DNA of 64,000 nucleotides from Nioella ostreopsis (GCF_004000255.1 NZ_RCIQ01000010.1:1-64000), one strand, 5' to 3'. Shown: positions 49,797-59,601, counted from the first letter of the stretch. Numbers and translations: made by a program. The notes: generated from the letters alone by a model not told the origin.

Positions 49797-51431
49797 CTAG
49801 CCGCTTTCGCGTTCGCGCAGCAGATCGGTCAGCCAATCCGGGTCCATTTCCGGGACCGATGACAGAAGCAGTTCCGTATAGGGATCATGCGGCGGCTGGA
49901 ACATCTCGGATTTGGGGCCCTGTTCAACCACCCTGCCCTCTTTCATCACCACCACCTCGTCGGCAATGGCCTTCACCGTGGCAAGGTCGTGGGTGATGAA
50001 CATATAGGCCAGATCAAACTCCGTCTGGAGCTTGTCGAGAAGCTTCAGAATGCCTTCCGCGACCAGCTGGTCGAGCGCTGATGTCACCTCGTCACAGATG
50101 ATGAACTTTGGCTCCGCCGCCAATGCCCGCGCGATGCCGATGCGCTGCTTCTGCCCACCCGACAGCTCGGCCGGCAGCCGGTCGATATAGTCGTCGGGCT
50201 CCAACTCGATCAGGTCGAGCAGATTGCGGATACGGTCTGTCAGGGCTTTGCCCTGTAGCCCAAGATACATCTGGGCAGGTCGTCCGATCAGTTCCCGGAT
50301 GCGCAGCTTTGGGTTCAGCGCCGTGTCCGCCATCTGGTAGATCATCTGCGCCTGCCGAAGCTGGTCGCGGGTGCGGCGGCGATAATCGGGCGGCAGCACC
50401 TTGCCATCGAACAGGATCTCGCCCTGCCGGGGTGGCAACAGCCCGGTGATGACCCGCGCGGTGGTCGATTTGCCGGAGCCGGACTCGCCCACCACGGCCA
50501 CGGTACGACGTTCATGAATGTCGAAATTGACATTCATCAGCACGTCCACGGCACCGTAGCCCGCGGTGATATTCTTGACCGAGACAACCGGCGTCTTGTC
50601 CGCCGCGACCGGGGGCTGTTCTGCGCGCGCATGGCTGCGCACGGCCCAAAGCGACTTGGTGTAGTCCTCTTTCGGGGCCGACAGCATCGACCGCGTGTCG
50701 GCCTCTTCGACCTCATCCCCCTTCAGCAGCACCTTGATCCGATCCGCCATCTGCGCCACGACCGCGAGGTCATGGGTGATGTAGATCGCCGCCGTGTCGA
50801 ACTGTTCCACGATATTGCGGATCGCGGCCAGAACCTCGATCTGTGTGGTCACGTCAAGCGCGGTGGTGGGTTCATCGAAGATGATCAGGTCCGGACGACA
50901 GGCCATCGCCATCGCTGTCATCGCCCGCTGCAACTGCCCGCCCGAGACCTGGTGCGGGTAGCGGAAACCGATCACATCGGGCTCCGGCAACTGCATGCGA
51001 CGATACAGATCCACCGCATCGCTTTCCGCCTCATTCCGGCCCATGACACCGTGTTGAACCGGCGCTTCGCAATACTGGTCCATCAGCTTGTGGGCCGGGT
51101 TGAAGCTGGCCGCCGCCGATTGCGCCACATAGGCGATGCGCTTGCCGCGCAGGTCTCGCTTGGTCGCCTCGCTGGCTTTCATCAGGTCGATCCCGTCAAA
51201 AACGATCTCGCCCCCGGAAATCCGACAGCCGTCGCGGGTAAAGCCCATGGCGGCCAGACCGACCGTGGACTTGCCCGCCCCGGATTCGCCGATCAGGCCC
51301 AGAACCTCGCCCTTGTGCAGGGTCAGGTCGATGCCATGCACGATCTCGGACCAGGTTTCGTCGGACCGGCCCTCGATACGCAGGCCCTTCATGGTCAGGA
51401 GGACCGGTTTTCCGTTGTTTTGCTCGGTCAT
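49797..51431 (-). CDS. Dipeptide/oligopeptide-type ABC ATPase with two nucleotide-binding domains
   Basis: A 544-aa fusion of DppD- and DppF-like ATPases. The first domain has GESGAGKSTVGLA, VSGGQLQRAMTAMAM and LIIFDEPTTALD; the second has GESGSGKSTTARV, LSGGQKQRIGIARAL and FIICDEVTSALDQ. Both sites look complete. It powers the family-5 importer encoded upstream and is the last gene of that operon, 4 bp after the DppC-like permease gene. Confidence 0.92.
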   Translation of the reverse strand: MTEQNNGKPVLLTMKGLRIEGRSDETWSEIVHGIDLTLHKGEVLGLIGESGAGKSTVGLAAMGFTRDGCRISGGEIVFDGIDLMKASEATKRDLRGKRIAYVAQSAAASFNPAHKLMDQYCEAPVQHGVMGRNEAESDAVDLYRRMQLPEPDVIGFRYPHQVSGGQLQRAMTAMAMACRPDLIIFDEPTTALDVTTQIEVLAAIRNIVEQFDTAAIYITHDLAVVAQMADRIKVLLKGDEVEEADTRSMLSAPKEDYTKSLWAVRSHARAEQPPVAADKTPVVSVKNITAGYGAVDVLMNVNFDIHERRTVAVVGESGSGKSTTARVITGLLPPRQGEILFDGKVLPPDYRRRTRDQLRQAQMIYQMADTALNPKLRIRELIGRPAQMYLGLQGKALTDRIRNLLDLIELEPDDYIDRLPAELSGGQKQRIGIARALAAEPKFIICDEVTSALDQLVAEGILKLLDKLQTEFDLAYMFITHDLATVKAIADEVVVMKEGRVVEQGPKSEMFQPPHDPYTELLLSSVPEMDPDWLTDLLRERESG

Positions 51432-51435
51432 GGTC

Positions 51436-52359
51436 TTACTCCTTCAACCCGCTGGCGCGGTGCAACTGCCAGTCGACGACGAAGTTCACGCTGACCGTCA
51501 GCAGCGCGATGGCAACGGCGGGCAGCAGCGGCGTGATGTCTCCGAAGGCGATCAGTGTCGCGTTTTCCTTCACCATGGACCCCCAGTCCGCCATGGGCGG
51601 CTGCAGGCCAAGGCCGAGGAAGCTGAGCGCCGAGATCGCCAGGAAGACGAAGCAGAAACGCAGCCCGAATTCGGCCACCAACGGCGCCATGGCATTGGGC
51701 AGGATCTCTCGCGTGATCAGGCGCCAGAGCCCCTCACCCCGCAGTTTCGCGGCCTCGATATAATCCATCACCACGATGTTCAGCGCCACCGAGCGCGCCA
51801 AACGGAACACCCTCGTGGAGTCGATCACGGCAATGACGAGGATCAGGGTGATCACCGACGTGCCGAAGATGGTCAGCAGCAGCAGCGAGAAAATCAGCGC
51901 CGGAATGGCCATCAGAACATCGACCGCACGGCTGAGCACCTGATCCAGCCAACCGCCCACGGTGGCCGCCAGAAGACCCAGGATCGAGCCGATGAGGAAA
52001 GCCAGGGCAGTGGTTGCAAAGGCGATGCCCACTGTGTTGCGCGCCCCGAAGATCAGGCGAGACAGCATATCGCGCCCCAGATTGTCAGTGCCCAACAGAT
52101 GCACCTGATCCCACGGCATGTATTCCGGCCCCACGACCATCCGTTCCGGGAACGGTGCGATGAGCGGGGCGAAGATGGCCACGAAGATGTAGATGATGAT
52201 CATCAGCATCCCGAAAGAGGCGGTCAGCGGCGCGGTGCGCAGCTCTTTCTTGACGCCCTTCGGAGTGACGGCAATGGCAATGGTCCGAAACAGCCAGCCG
52301 GCGGCCATACAGCCTGCGATGACGACGACGAACCAGAATAGTCCAGTCAGAAAACCCAT
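51436..52359 (-). CDS. Dipeptide-type ABC permease (DppC-like)
   Basis: A 307-aa permease. The family landmark HLLGTDNLGRDMLSRLIFGAR (shown by GTDNLGRDMLSRL) is near residue 90 and the EAA loop DYIEAAKLRGEGLWRLITREI near 205. It carries one extra hydrophobic N-terminal segment (residues about 5-30) ahead of the usual six. It pairs with the DppB-like permease encoded 12 bp upstream. Confidence 0.9.
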   Translation of the reverse strand: MGFLTGLFWFVVVIAGCMAAGWLFRTIAIAVTPKGVKKELRTAPLTASFGMLMIIIYIFVAIFAPLIAPFPERMVVGPEYMPWDQVHLLGTDNLGRDMLSRLIFGARNTVGIAFATTALAFLIGSILGLLAATVGGWLDQVLSRAVDVLMAIPALIFSLLLLTIFGTSVITLILVIAVIDSTRVFRLARSVALNIVVMDYIEAAKLRGEGLWRLITREILPNAMAPLVAEFGLRFCFVFLAISALSFLGLGLQPPMADWGSMVKENATLIAFGDITPLLPAVAIALLTVSVNFVVDWQLHRASGLKE

Positions 52360-52371
52360 GATCCGCCCCCC

Positions 52372-53328
52372 TTAACGACGATGTACGAGGCGCGGGTTGG
52401 ACAAGGTCGCCAACACATCCGCCGTCAGGTTCAGCAGCACATAGGCCGCGGCAAAGATCAGCGCGACCGCCTGCACCACAGGCATGTCCCGCGCCGCCAC
52501 GCTGTCGACCATCAGCTGACCGAGACCGGGGAAGACAAAGACCACCTCGACCACGACCACCCCTGTGATCAGGTAGGCCAGGTTCAACGCAATCACGTTG
52601 ATGATCGGAGCCAGCGCATTGGGCAGCGCGTGTTTCACGATCACGCGCATCGGCTTCATCCCCTTCAGCCGTGCCATCTCGATATAGGGGCTGGCCAGAA
52701 GGTTGATGATCGCCGCCCGCGTCATGCGCATCATATGCGCGGTCACCACCAGCGTCAGGGTCAGGGCAGGCAGGAAGGTGCGGTAGAGCATTTCCGCCAT
52801 GGACGGATCGCCCCGGAAACTTGCCATAGAGGGGAACATGCCGCCCCGGCCCGCCAGCCAGAAGATCAGGATATAGGCGACGAAGAATTCCGGGAAGGAA
52901 ATCGAGGTCAGCGCCGAGGCGTTCGAAAAGCGGTCGAAAAAGCTGTTGCGGAACAGCGCCGCGAGGATCCCCAGCATCAGCGACAGCGGTACAGCGATGG
53001 CGGCAGCATAGAGCGCCAGGAACAACGTGTTGCCAAGCCGCGTGCTGATCAGCTCGATCACCGGGCGGCGGTTCGACAGCGAATTGCCGAAATCGCCCTG
53101 CAAGACGCCGGTCAGCCATTCGATATAGCGCGTGTGCATGGGCAGATCGAGCCCCAGCTCCCGGCGGATCGCGGCAACGGTTTCAGGCGTCGCGGCCTGC
53201 CCGAGGAATTCTTCGGCGAAATCGCCGGGCAACAGTTCCGTCGCCCCGAAGATCAGAAGTGACACGATGAACAGCGTCAGCAGGCCAAGGGCCAGTCGCT
53301 TCGCGATCATGCTCCAGATATGTGACAT
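52372..53328 (-). CDS. Dipeptide-type ABC permease (DppB-like)
   Basis: About 318 aa with six membrane segments. Landmarks are the N-terminal RLALGLLTLFIVSLLIF, GDFGNSLSNRRPV and the EAA-like loop PYIEMARLKGMKPMRVIVKHAL. ATG 53328 follows AAGGGGG by 5 bp; an in-frame upstream start at 53373 would run into the intercistronic hairpin. It is part of the binding protein-DppB-DppC-DppDF operon. Confidence 0.9.
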   Translation of the reverse strand: MSHIWSMIAKRLALGLLTLFIVSLLIFGATELLPGDFAEEFLGQAATPETVAAIRRELGLDLPMHTRYIEWLTGVLQGDFGNSLSNRRPVIELISTRLGNTLFLALYAAAIAVPLSLMLGILAALFRNSFFDRFSNASALTSISFPEFFVAYILIFWLAGRGGMFPSMASFRGDPSMAEMLYRTFLPALTLTLVVTAHMMRMTRAAIINLLASPYIEMARLKGMKPMRVIVKHALPNALAPIINVIALNLAYLITGVVVVEVVFVFPGLGQLMVDSVAARDMPVVQAVALIFAAAYVLLNLTADVLATLSNPRLVHRR

Positions 53329-53383
53329 GGGTCCCCCTTCAGGCTGCACCGTCCCGCGTGCGCCTAAGGTCACAGAATTGAAA

Positions 53384-53406
53384 CCCCGGGCCAGAACGGC
53401 CCGGGG
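53384..53406 (-). terminator. Strong hairpin between binding-protein and permease genes
   Basis: A perfect 9-bp GC stem, CCCCGGGCC (53384-53392) with GGCCCGGGG (53398-53406), is followed on the minus strand by GTTTCAATT. It lies 14 bp after the binding-protein stop and 55 bp before the permease start. It is probably a leaky terminator or RNA-stability element that lowers permease expression. Confidence 0.6.
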
Positions 53407-53420
53407 TGATGTGTGTCAGA

Positions 53421-54989
53421 TCAGGCAAACCACCAGCGTTCGGCGATCCGGTGACCGTCATTGCGCCAGTTGGAAGCCACCTGCTCGCCATGCATCAGCG
53501 CATCGCTATGCGCGCCGACATAGGCCGCGAACATCGGGATCAGAGCGCCGCCCTCGTCCGAACAGATCTGCTGCATCTCGAAATACATGTCGCGACGCAG
53601 GTCTTCGTTCAGTTCGGCACGTGCCGCAAGAAGCAGCTCGTTGAAGCGCTCGTGGCTCCAGTAGGTCTCGTTCCACGGCGCGCCATCTGCATAGGCGGTC
53701 GAGAACATCAGATCTTGGGTCGGACGGCCGCCCCAATAGGTACCGCAGAAGGGCAGCTGCATCCAGACGTTGGACCAGTACCCGTCGTTCGGTTCCCGCA
53801 CCACGTTGAGGTTGATGCCAGCCGCAGCCGCGGTTTCCGAATAGAGCACGCCCGCATCGACAGCGCCCGCGAAGGCGGCGTCGGCGAGGTGGATATCCAC
53901 GTCGAGGCTGTCCACGCCCGCCTGCGCCAGGTAGTAACGCGCGCGATCGGGGTCGTAGGCTTTCTGCTCCAGCTCGGTGTTGTAGTAGAGCTGGCCGGAG
54001 CCGATCGGGTGGTCGTTGCCGACCGCGCCGTAGCCGTTGAGGATGGTATCCACCAGTTGCTGACGGTCGATTGCGTATTTCAGCGCCATGCGGATGTTGT
54101 TGTCGCTGAACGGCGCGGCGCGGGTGTCCATCGGCAGGCCGTAATGCTGGTTGCCCGCGACCGACAGAACCACCACGCCGGGGGCGCGCTGCAGCAGATG
54201 GACGGTGTTCAGGTCAGCCGAGTCGATATAGTCGACCTCGCCCGAGATCAGCGCGTTCTGACGGGCCGCCGCATCGTGGATCACGATCTGTTCGACGGCG
54301 TCGAAATAGGCCGCGTCCGATTTCCAGTATCCGTCATGGCGCGAGTAGGTTGCACCGACGCCGAATTCCAGTTCCTCGATCTTGTAGGGGCCACAGCCGT
54401 CCATGGTCATCGGGTCAATGGCGCCATCGGTCGATGGCAGGATCGGCAGGTGGTAATCCGACAGCACGAAGGGGAAGTCTGCGTTGCCGGAGGCCAGGGT
54501 GAACACCACGTTCATGCCGTCGACACGCATATCGGTGATCGGTGCCACGATCGGCGCGGCGGCCGAGGTGGAATCTTCGCCCATATGGTGACGCAGCGAG
54601 GCAACCACGTCTTCAGCGGTCAGGATATGACCGGAATGGAACTGCACGCCGGACCGGATGGTCAAGGTCCAGGTCGCGGCATCTGACGAGGCTTCCCAGC
54701 TTTCCGCAAGTTCCGGCACGATCGACCCGTCGGGGGCGATTTCCGTCAGGTAGTTGTTGCGCGTATGCGCCTGAAGGATGGTGAAGTCGTTTTCCCACGA
54801 ACCCGGGTCCATCGAGTCGGTGGTGGAGCCATGGGCCTGTGCGACACGCAGGGTGCCGCCGCGCGTCGGCTGTGCGCTGGCCATGCGCGCGCCCATCGGG
54901 CCGATCAGGGCCGCACCGCCAATGGCAGACGCACCTTTCAGCACGCCACGGCGGCTCACACCGCCCGAAAGAAGTGAAGTCTTCATCAT
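53421..54989 (-). CDS. ABC substrate-binding protein, family 5 (peptide/opine type)
   Basis: A 522-aa periplasmic protein with a Tat-type signal (SRRGVLKGASAIGGAALIG). SBP family 5 features are GGTLRVAQAHG at the mature N-terminus, LAESWEASSDAATWTLTIRSGVQFHSG (here split) near 95 and NIRMALKYAIDRQQLVDTIL near 290. GGAGAAAG precedes the start. It is divergent from a choline-sulfatase gene across 495 bp, so the ligand may be choline-O-sulfate or another sulfated or quaternary compound rather than peptide. Confidence 0.9.
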   Translation of the reverse strand: MMKTSLLSGGVSRRGVLKGASAIGGAALIGPMGARMASAQPTRGGTLRVAQAHGSTTDSMDPGSWENDFTILQAHTRNNYLTEIAPDGSIVPELAESWEASSDAATWTLTIRSGVQFHSGHILTAEDVVASLRHHMGEDSTSAAAPIVAPITDMRVDGMNVVFTLASGNADFPFVLSDYHLPILPSTDGAIDPMTMDGCGPYKIEELEFGVGATYSRHDGYWKSDAAYFDAVEQIVIHDAAARQNALISGEVDYIDSADLNTVHLLQRAPGVVVLSVAGNQHYGLPMDTRAAPFSDNNIRMALKYAIDRQQLVDTILNGYGAVGNDHPIGSGQLYYNTELEQKAYDPDRARYYLAQAGVDSLDVDIHLADAAFAGAVDAGVLYSETAAAAGINLNVVREPNDGYWSNVWMQLPFCGTYWGGRPTQDLMFSTAYADGAPWNETYWSHERFNELLLAARAELNEDLRRDMYFEMQQICSDEGGALIPMFAAYVGAHSDALMHGEQVASNWRNDGHRIAERWWFA

Positions 54990-55484
54990 GTTGCTTTCTC
55001 CGCTGTTGTCATAGTTCTTTCGAGTTTCTCACAGTCTAGAGCTGTGTCTCGTTGGTTTGCATGGTCCGGAACAGGGGGTGTCATCGGACTCTCGTCGCAT
55101 GGTCCAAGCCATGTTTTAAGCTAGACGGCTTTCGATATGCGCGGCAAGTGGTCTGAGCTGCACCCCCTGGGTCCCAATCGAAACAATGATCCTCAAATCC
55201 GCAAGCCAATTGCCCTGTTTTCGAGTTTTTCGAAACCTCAGTTCCGGAGTTCTGGCATGATGGCATCAAGTGCAGCGAGTCCATGGGGGCACTCTTGCAC
55301 GGGTTTCCGAGGGCGAAAACCCAAATTCGACCGGTGATTGGCGATTTGCGACACGGTTTCCACAAATGAAAGAAATTTTCTTGCGTCTGGCCCGGATTTC
55401 CATGTCATTGGCACTGTACATGCCCCATTTGGTGCCGCGCCCGGCGTCGTGCCCGACCACCCCCCCCGAAAAGAGGACAGACAG
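54990..55484. promoter_or_regulatory. Divergent control region between the ABC operon and betC
   Basis: Nearly 500 bp without a credible gene. It contains an inverted repeat TTTCGA-GTTTT-TCGAAA (55219-55235) that could bind a dimeric regulator, and promoters for both directions must lie here. No regulator gene is adjacent, so control may come from a distant BetI- or LysR-type protein. Confidence 0.45.
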
Positions 55485-57020
55485 ATGCAAAGGCCCCCGA
55501 ATATCGTGCTGATCATGGCCGATCAGCTTGCCCCGCATTTCACGGGCACATACGGCCATCCAGTGGTGAAAACCCCGAATATGGATGCGTTGGCGGCACG
55601 CGGGACGCGCTTTGAGTCCGCCTATTGCAACTCGCCGCTCTGCGCGCCGTCGCGGGCGTCTTTCATGACCGGTCAACTTGTTTCGAAAATCGGGGCCTAT
55701 GACAATGCCGCCGAGTTCCCCGCATCGATCCCCACCTTTGCCCATTACCTCAGGATGATGGGGTATCGCACCTGCCTGTCCGGCAAGATGCACTTTGTCG
55801 GCCCGGATCAGCTGCATGGCTTCGAAGAACGGCTGACGACCGATGTCTACCCTTCTGATCACGCCTGGACGCCGGACTGGACTAATCCGCACGAGCGGAT
55901 CGACAAGTGGTATCACAATATGGATTCCGTGAAGGAAGCCGGCCCTGCCGCGACCACGTTTCAGATCGAATATGATGAAGAGGCGACCTTCCTCGCCCGC
56001 CGCCGGATCATGGAATACGCCATGCGCGGGGCGCAGCCCTTTGCCATGGTGGTCAGCCTCATCCACCCGCATGACCCCTATGTGCCCCGGCCCGAGTTCT
56101 GGAACCTCTATTCCGACGACGAGATCGACATGCCGCAGACCGGGCTGACCGACGACCCGCACACGCTGCGCGTGCATCACGGGATCGGCGCGGATGCGCA
56201 ACCGGTGACGGAGGAAGAAATCCGCAATGCACGTCACGGCTACTACGCCAACACGTCCTATTTCGACTCGAAGGTCGGCGAGATCGTGAAGGCGTTGGAG
56301 GAATCCGGGCAACTGGACAACACCATCGTTATCGTGACCTCGGATCATGGCGACATGCTTGGCGAACGCGGGCTCTGGTACAAGATGAGCTTCTTCGAGC
56401 ATTCTGCTCGAATCCCTATGATAATTGCGGGTCCGGGTGTCGAGAACCGGACCGTGGCAGAGCCCGTCAGCCTGCTCGACATGCTGCCCACCTTCCTCGA
56501 TATCGCCGCCTCCACCGGGCAAACCGCCCCCGATCCGGCGATGGACCTGGACGGGCGGTCGCTTTGGCCGCTGCTCCTGGGGGCTGTGGATAACCCGGCT
56601 GGTGGAGAGGTGCTTGGGGAGTATTGTGCGGAATGTGCAAGTGATCCGATCTTCATGATCCGTCGGGGAACGCTGAAATACATTCACTGTCGGGCTGATC
56701 CACCTCAATTATTTGATCTTTCTGCTGACCCGTTTGAACGAAACAACCTTGCCGCCGACCCTGCTTTCGGAACAGTTGTTGCAGAGTTTAAAGCGTTCAT
56801 TTCCGCAAAATGGACCGAAGACCCGCTCTACGAGGCCATTTTGGCCAGCCAGAAGCGGCGCGGACCGGTGCATCGCGCGATGGAGATCGGCAAACTGGTG
56901 AGTTGGGACTATCAGCCGCCCCGTGACGCCGCGCAGGAATTCGTGCGCAACCATATGGATTGGACGGTGGCAGCAGAGATGACCCGCTTCCCACCTTTCA
57001 AAGCGAAATCAGACAGTTAA
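55485..57020 (+). CDS. betC: Choline-sulfatase
   Basis: A 511-aa sulfatase. The N-terminal PNIVLIMADQL holds the metal-binding Asp. The sulfatase signature LCAPSRASFMTGQ has Cys53, which is converted to formylglycine. GKMHFVG and SLIHPHDPY follow, and VTSDHGDMLGERGLWYKMSFFEHSARIPM (short landmarks SDHGDMLGE and FEHSARIP) completes the site. The C-terminal tail WDYQPPRDAAQEFVRNH is the part characteristic of BetC. It hydrolyses choline-O-sulfate to choline and sulfate in the cytoplasm. ATG 55485 has AGAGGA about 8 bp upstream. It is divergent from a family-5 ABC importer, its likely supplier. Confidence 0.92.
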   Translation: MQRPPNIVLIMADQLAPHFTGTYGHPVVKTPNMDALAARGTRFESAYCNSPLCAPSRASFMTGQLVSKIGAYDNAAEFPASIPTFAHYLRMMGYRTCLSGKMHFVGPDQLHGFEERLTTDVYPSDHAWTPDWTNPHERIDKWYHNMDSVKEAGPAATTFQIEYDEEATFLARRRIMEYAMRGAQPFAMVVSLIHPHDPYVPRPEFWNLYSDDEIDMPQTGLTDDPHTLRVHHGIGADAQPVTEEEIRNARHGYYANTSYFDSKVGEIVKALEESGQLDNTIVIVTSDHGDMLGERGLWYKMSFFEHSARIPMIIAGPGVENRTVAEPVSLLDMLPTFLDIAASTGQTAPDPAMDLDGRSLWPLLLGAVDNPAGGEVLGEYCAECASDPIFMIRRGTLKYIHCRADPPQLFDLSADPFERNNLAADPAFGTVVAEFKAFISAKWTEDPLYEAILASQKRRGPVHRAMEIGKLVSWDYQPPRDAAQEFVRNHMDWTVAAEMTRFPPFKAKSDS

Positions 57021-57063
57021 TACAAGGCGGCTCGCCTTTAAGATGTTTGATCAAACAAAAAGA

Positions 57064-57095
57064 ATGCCCCGTCAGTTCCAAAGCTGGCGGGGTAT
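57064..57095. terminator. Bidirectional intrinsic terminator
   Basis: A 12-bp stem with two G-T pairs (57064-57075 with 57084-57095, 8-nt loop) lies between betC and the convergent kinase-like gene. The minus-strand side continues with TTCTTTTTGTTT, so it works best for the leftward operon. Confidence 0.7.
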
Positions 57096-57203
57096 GACTT
57101 TGATTGGGTCCTGCGGCCATTCTTCATAGATGACTCGAGACTCGCTCGACAACTGACTGGATTCCAATAATGAATCTGATTTCAACGGCTTAGAGGGGCC
57201 GAG

Positions 57204-58223
57204 TCAGCCCTGCCCGTCGAGAATTTCACAGGCTTTTTCAGCCAAAGGTGCCGCAAGCGCCCCCACCTGCAGCGCCCGATCCGAAGACGCATTGCCCTGC
57301 AATCCGCGATAGCCCACGCCCTGCACGATGGCGGCCAACCGAAACAGGCCGAAGACCAGATAGAACGGCCAGTTGTCGATCCCCGAAAGCCCCATTCTGT
57401 CACAATACCGCGCGACGTATTCCTCTTCCGTCGGCACGCCAAGACTTGCCCGGTCCACCCCCTGCAATCCGCTCAGCACCGGCCCCGGCGGCATCCGCCA
57501 CAACATGCATTGATAGGCCAGATCGGCCAGCGGATGGCCGAGTGTCGACAACTCCCAGTCCATGACCGCGATCAGCCTTGGCGTGTCTGGCGCGAACATG
57601 ACATTGTCCAGCCGATAGTCGCCATGCACCAGCGACACGCGCCCGTCATCGGCCACCATATTGGCGCCCAACCAGTCGATGATCCGCTCCATCGCCGGAA
57701 TGCTCCCGGTCTCCGTCGCGCGATACTGGCGCACCCAGGTTGCGAACTGGCGCTCGTAATAGCTCCCTGCCCGGCCAAAATCCGCAAGGTCCACGGCCTC
57801 CAGATCCACCGAGTGAATCGCCGCCAACCCCACATTCATCTGATCATAAATCGCGGCGCGCTCCGCAGGCTCCATCCCCGGAAGCGATGGGTCCCAGAAC
57901 ACCCGGCCCTCCACGAACTCCATCACGTAGAACATCGCCCCAAGAATGCTGTCATCCGAGCATAGATGAAGCGCGCGGGCCACCGGCACATCCGTTTCGG
58001 CCAAGGCTGACAGCACCCGAAACTCCCGGTCCACCGCATGGGCGGATTTCAGCAACTCGCCCGGCGGTTTGCGGCGCAATACATAGGCCCCGCTTTCGGC
58101 GCGCAGCTTGTAGGTCGGGTTCGACTGGCCATCAGAGAACTTCTGCGCCGTTCGCAACCCGCGAAAGCCCGGAAGATGCGCCTCCAGATAGCTGCCTAAC
58201 CGTCGAAGCTCCGCCTCTTCCAT
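57204..58223 (-). CDS. APH-family phosphotransferase (ACAD10/LvaA-like kinase)
   Basis: A 339-aa kinase-fold protein. The nucleotide-loop FSDGQSNPTYKL is at residues 28-39, the Lys/Glu region YVLRRKPPG follows, the catalytic loop is HGDYRLDNVMF (about 198-208) and the metal-binding Asp is in VMDWELSTLGHP. Proteins of this group fused or coupled to acyl-CoA dehydrogenases phosphorylate the 4-hydroxyl of 4-hydroxyacyl-CoAs (LvaA in levulinate catabolism; N-terminal domains of ACAD10/11). Its ATG overlaps the stop of the acyl-CoA dehydrogenase gene, which supports this role. Confidence 0.88.
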   Translation of the reverse strand: MEEAELRRLGSYLEAHLPGFRGLRTAQKFSDGQSNPTYKLRAESGAYVLRRKPPGELLKSAHAVDREFRVLSALAETDVPVARALHLCSDDSILGAMFYVMEFVEGRVFWDPSLPGMEPAERAAIYDQMNVGLAAIHSVDLEAVDLADFGRAGSYYERQFATWVRQYRATETGSIPAMERIIDWLGANMVADDGRVSLVHGDYRLDNVMFAPDTPRLIAVMDWELSTLGHPLADLAYQCMLWRMPPGPVLSGLQGVDRASLGVPTEEEYVARYCDRMGLSGIDNWPFYLVFGLFRLAAIVQGVGYRGLQGNASSDRALQVGALAAPLAEKACEILDGQG

Positions 58224-59449
58224 CAGACCGGCCCCTTGTTGCCCTCGTGATGCGCCCTGACCAGCTGCCGCCCAAGCGCCATCATATGCACCTGGTCCGG
58301 CCCGTCGGCAAAGCGTATCTGTCTGGCATAATTGAACAATTCCGCCAAAGGCAAATCCTGCGTCAGCCCCTTGCCGCCGTGGATCTGGATCGAGCGGTCA
58401 ATCACCGTCTGTGCCATCATCGGGGCGACAATCTTGATCGCGGAAATCAGATCCTTCGCCGATTTCGCGCCCTCCCGGTCGATCTTGGCCGCGGCCTTCA
58501 GCGTCAACAGGCGCGCCTGTTCGATCTCGCACCAGCTTTTGGCGATGTCCTCGCGCACCGATTGATGCTGCGACAAACGGCGTCCGAAGGTTTCACGTTC
58601 CTCGACCCGGTCCATCATCAGCTCCAGCGCCCGCTGTGCTGCCCCCACCAGTCGCATGCAATGATGAATGCGCCCGGGACCGAGCCGCCCTTGTGCGATC
58701 TCGAACCCCCTGCCCTCACCAAGCAGAAGGTTGTCCGCAGGCACCCGCACATTGTCGAACGCGATCTCCGCCTCGCCAAAGGGCGCGTCCGCATAGCCAA
58801 ACGTCGTGACATGACGCAAAATCTTCAGCCCCGGCGCATCCCGCGGCACCAGGATCATGCTTTGCTGCTTGTGGCGGTCGGGATTGTCCGGGTCGGACTT
58901 GCCCATGACAATGAACACCGCGCAACTGTCGCGCATGCCCCCGGTCGTGTACCACTTGCGCCCGTTGATCACATACTCGCTGCCATCACGGCGGATCTCC
59001 GTGCGGATATTGGTGGCGTCCGAGGACGCGACATCGGGTTCCGTCATCGCAAATCCCGATCGGATCTCGCCTGCCAGCAAAGGCTCCAGCCAACGCGCCT
59101 TCTGCGCGTCGGAACCATAAAGCATAAGCGTTTCCATGTTGCCCGTATCGGGCGCATTGCAATTGAAGATCTCGGGCGCCCACCAGACCCGGCCCATGAT
59201 CTCGGCCAGCGGCGCGTATTCGAGGTTCGACAGCTCCCCGCCATGGGCCTTGGGACGGAAGAGGTTCCACAACCCCGCCGCGCGGGCCTTTTCCTTCAGA
59301 TCCTCGTAGAAATCAGGCGTGCGAAACGGCGTCTCCGTCGTCTCGAAATGCCGCGCAAAGACCGGTTCCGCCGGATAGATATGTGCCTCCATGAACTCGG
59401 TCAGGCGCGCCTGCATCTCGCGCATCTTCGGCGTTGGTTCGAAATCCAC
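58223..59449 (-). CDS. Acyl-CoA dehydrogenase (ACAD10/11, LvaC-like)
   Basis: A 408-aa flavoprotein. Landmarks are FAMTEPDVASSDATNI, YVINGRKWYTTGG, GRLGPGRIHHCMRLVGAAQRALE and HGGKGLTQDLPLAELFNYAR. It ends with RFADGPDQVH, where classical acyl-CoA dehydrogenases have the catalytic Glu in a YEGT motif; here Asp occupies about that position, as in the ACAD10/11 group. It probably eliminates phosphate from a 4-phosphoacyl-CoA made by the coupled kinase rather than performing simple beta-oxidation. It is the first gene of the two-gene operon. Confidence 0.9.
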   Translation of the reverse strand: MDFEPTPKMREMQARLTEFMEAHIYPAEPVFARHFETTETPFRTPDFYEDLKEKARAAGLWNLFRPKAHGGELSNLEYAPLAEIMGRVWWAPEIFNCNAPDTGNMETLMLYGSDAQKARWLEPLLAGEIRSGFAMTEPDVASSDATNIRTEIRRDGSEYVINGRKWYTTGGMRDSCAVFIVMGKSDPDNPDRHKQQSMILVPRDAPGLKILRHVTTFGYADAPFGEAEIAFDNVRVPADNLLLGEGRGFEIAQGRLGPGRIHHCMRLVGAAQRALELMMDRVEERETFGRRLSQHQSVREDIAKSWCEIEQARLLTLKAAAKIDREGAKSAKDLISAIKIVAPMMAQTVIDRSIQIHGGKGLTQDLPLAELFNYARQIRFADGPDQVHMMALGRQLVRAHHEGNKGPV

Positions 59450-59601
59450 CGGTTCTGTCCTCCCTCGCTGGCTGGCGCTACGTTCTTGGCCCGGCCATGA
59501 ACTGTCAACTGTGCCGTGGTGTCATTTCCCACAAACCCCCGAAAGCCCTTGCCTTTCGGGTCCTCCCCTCTAGCCTTTCCCGCAAAGAGGGAGGCGCAGA
59601 C

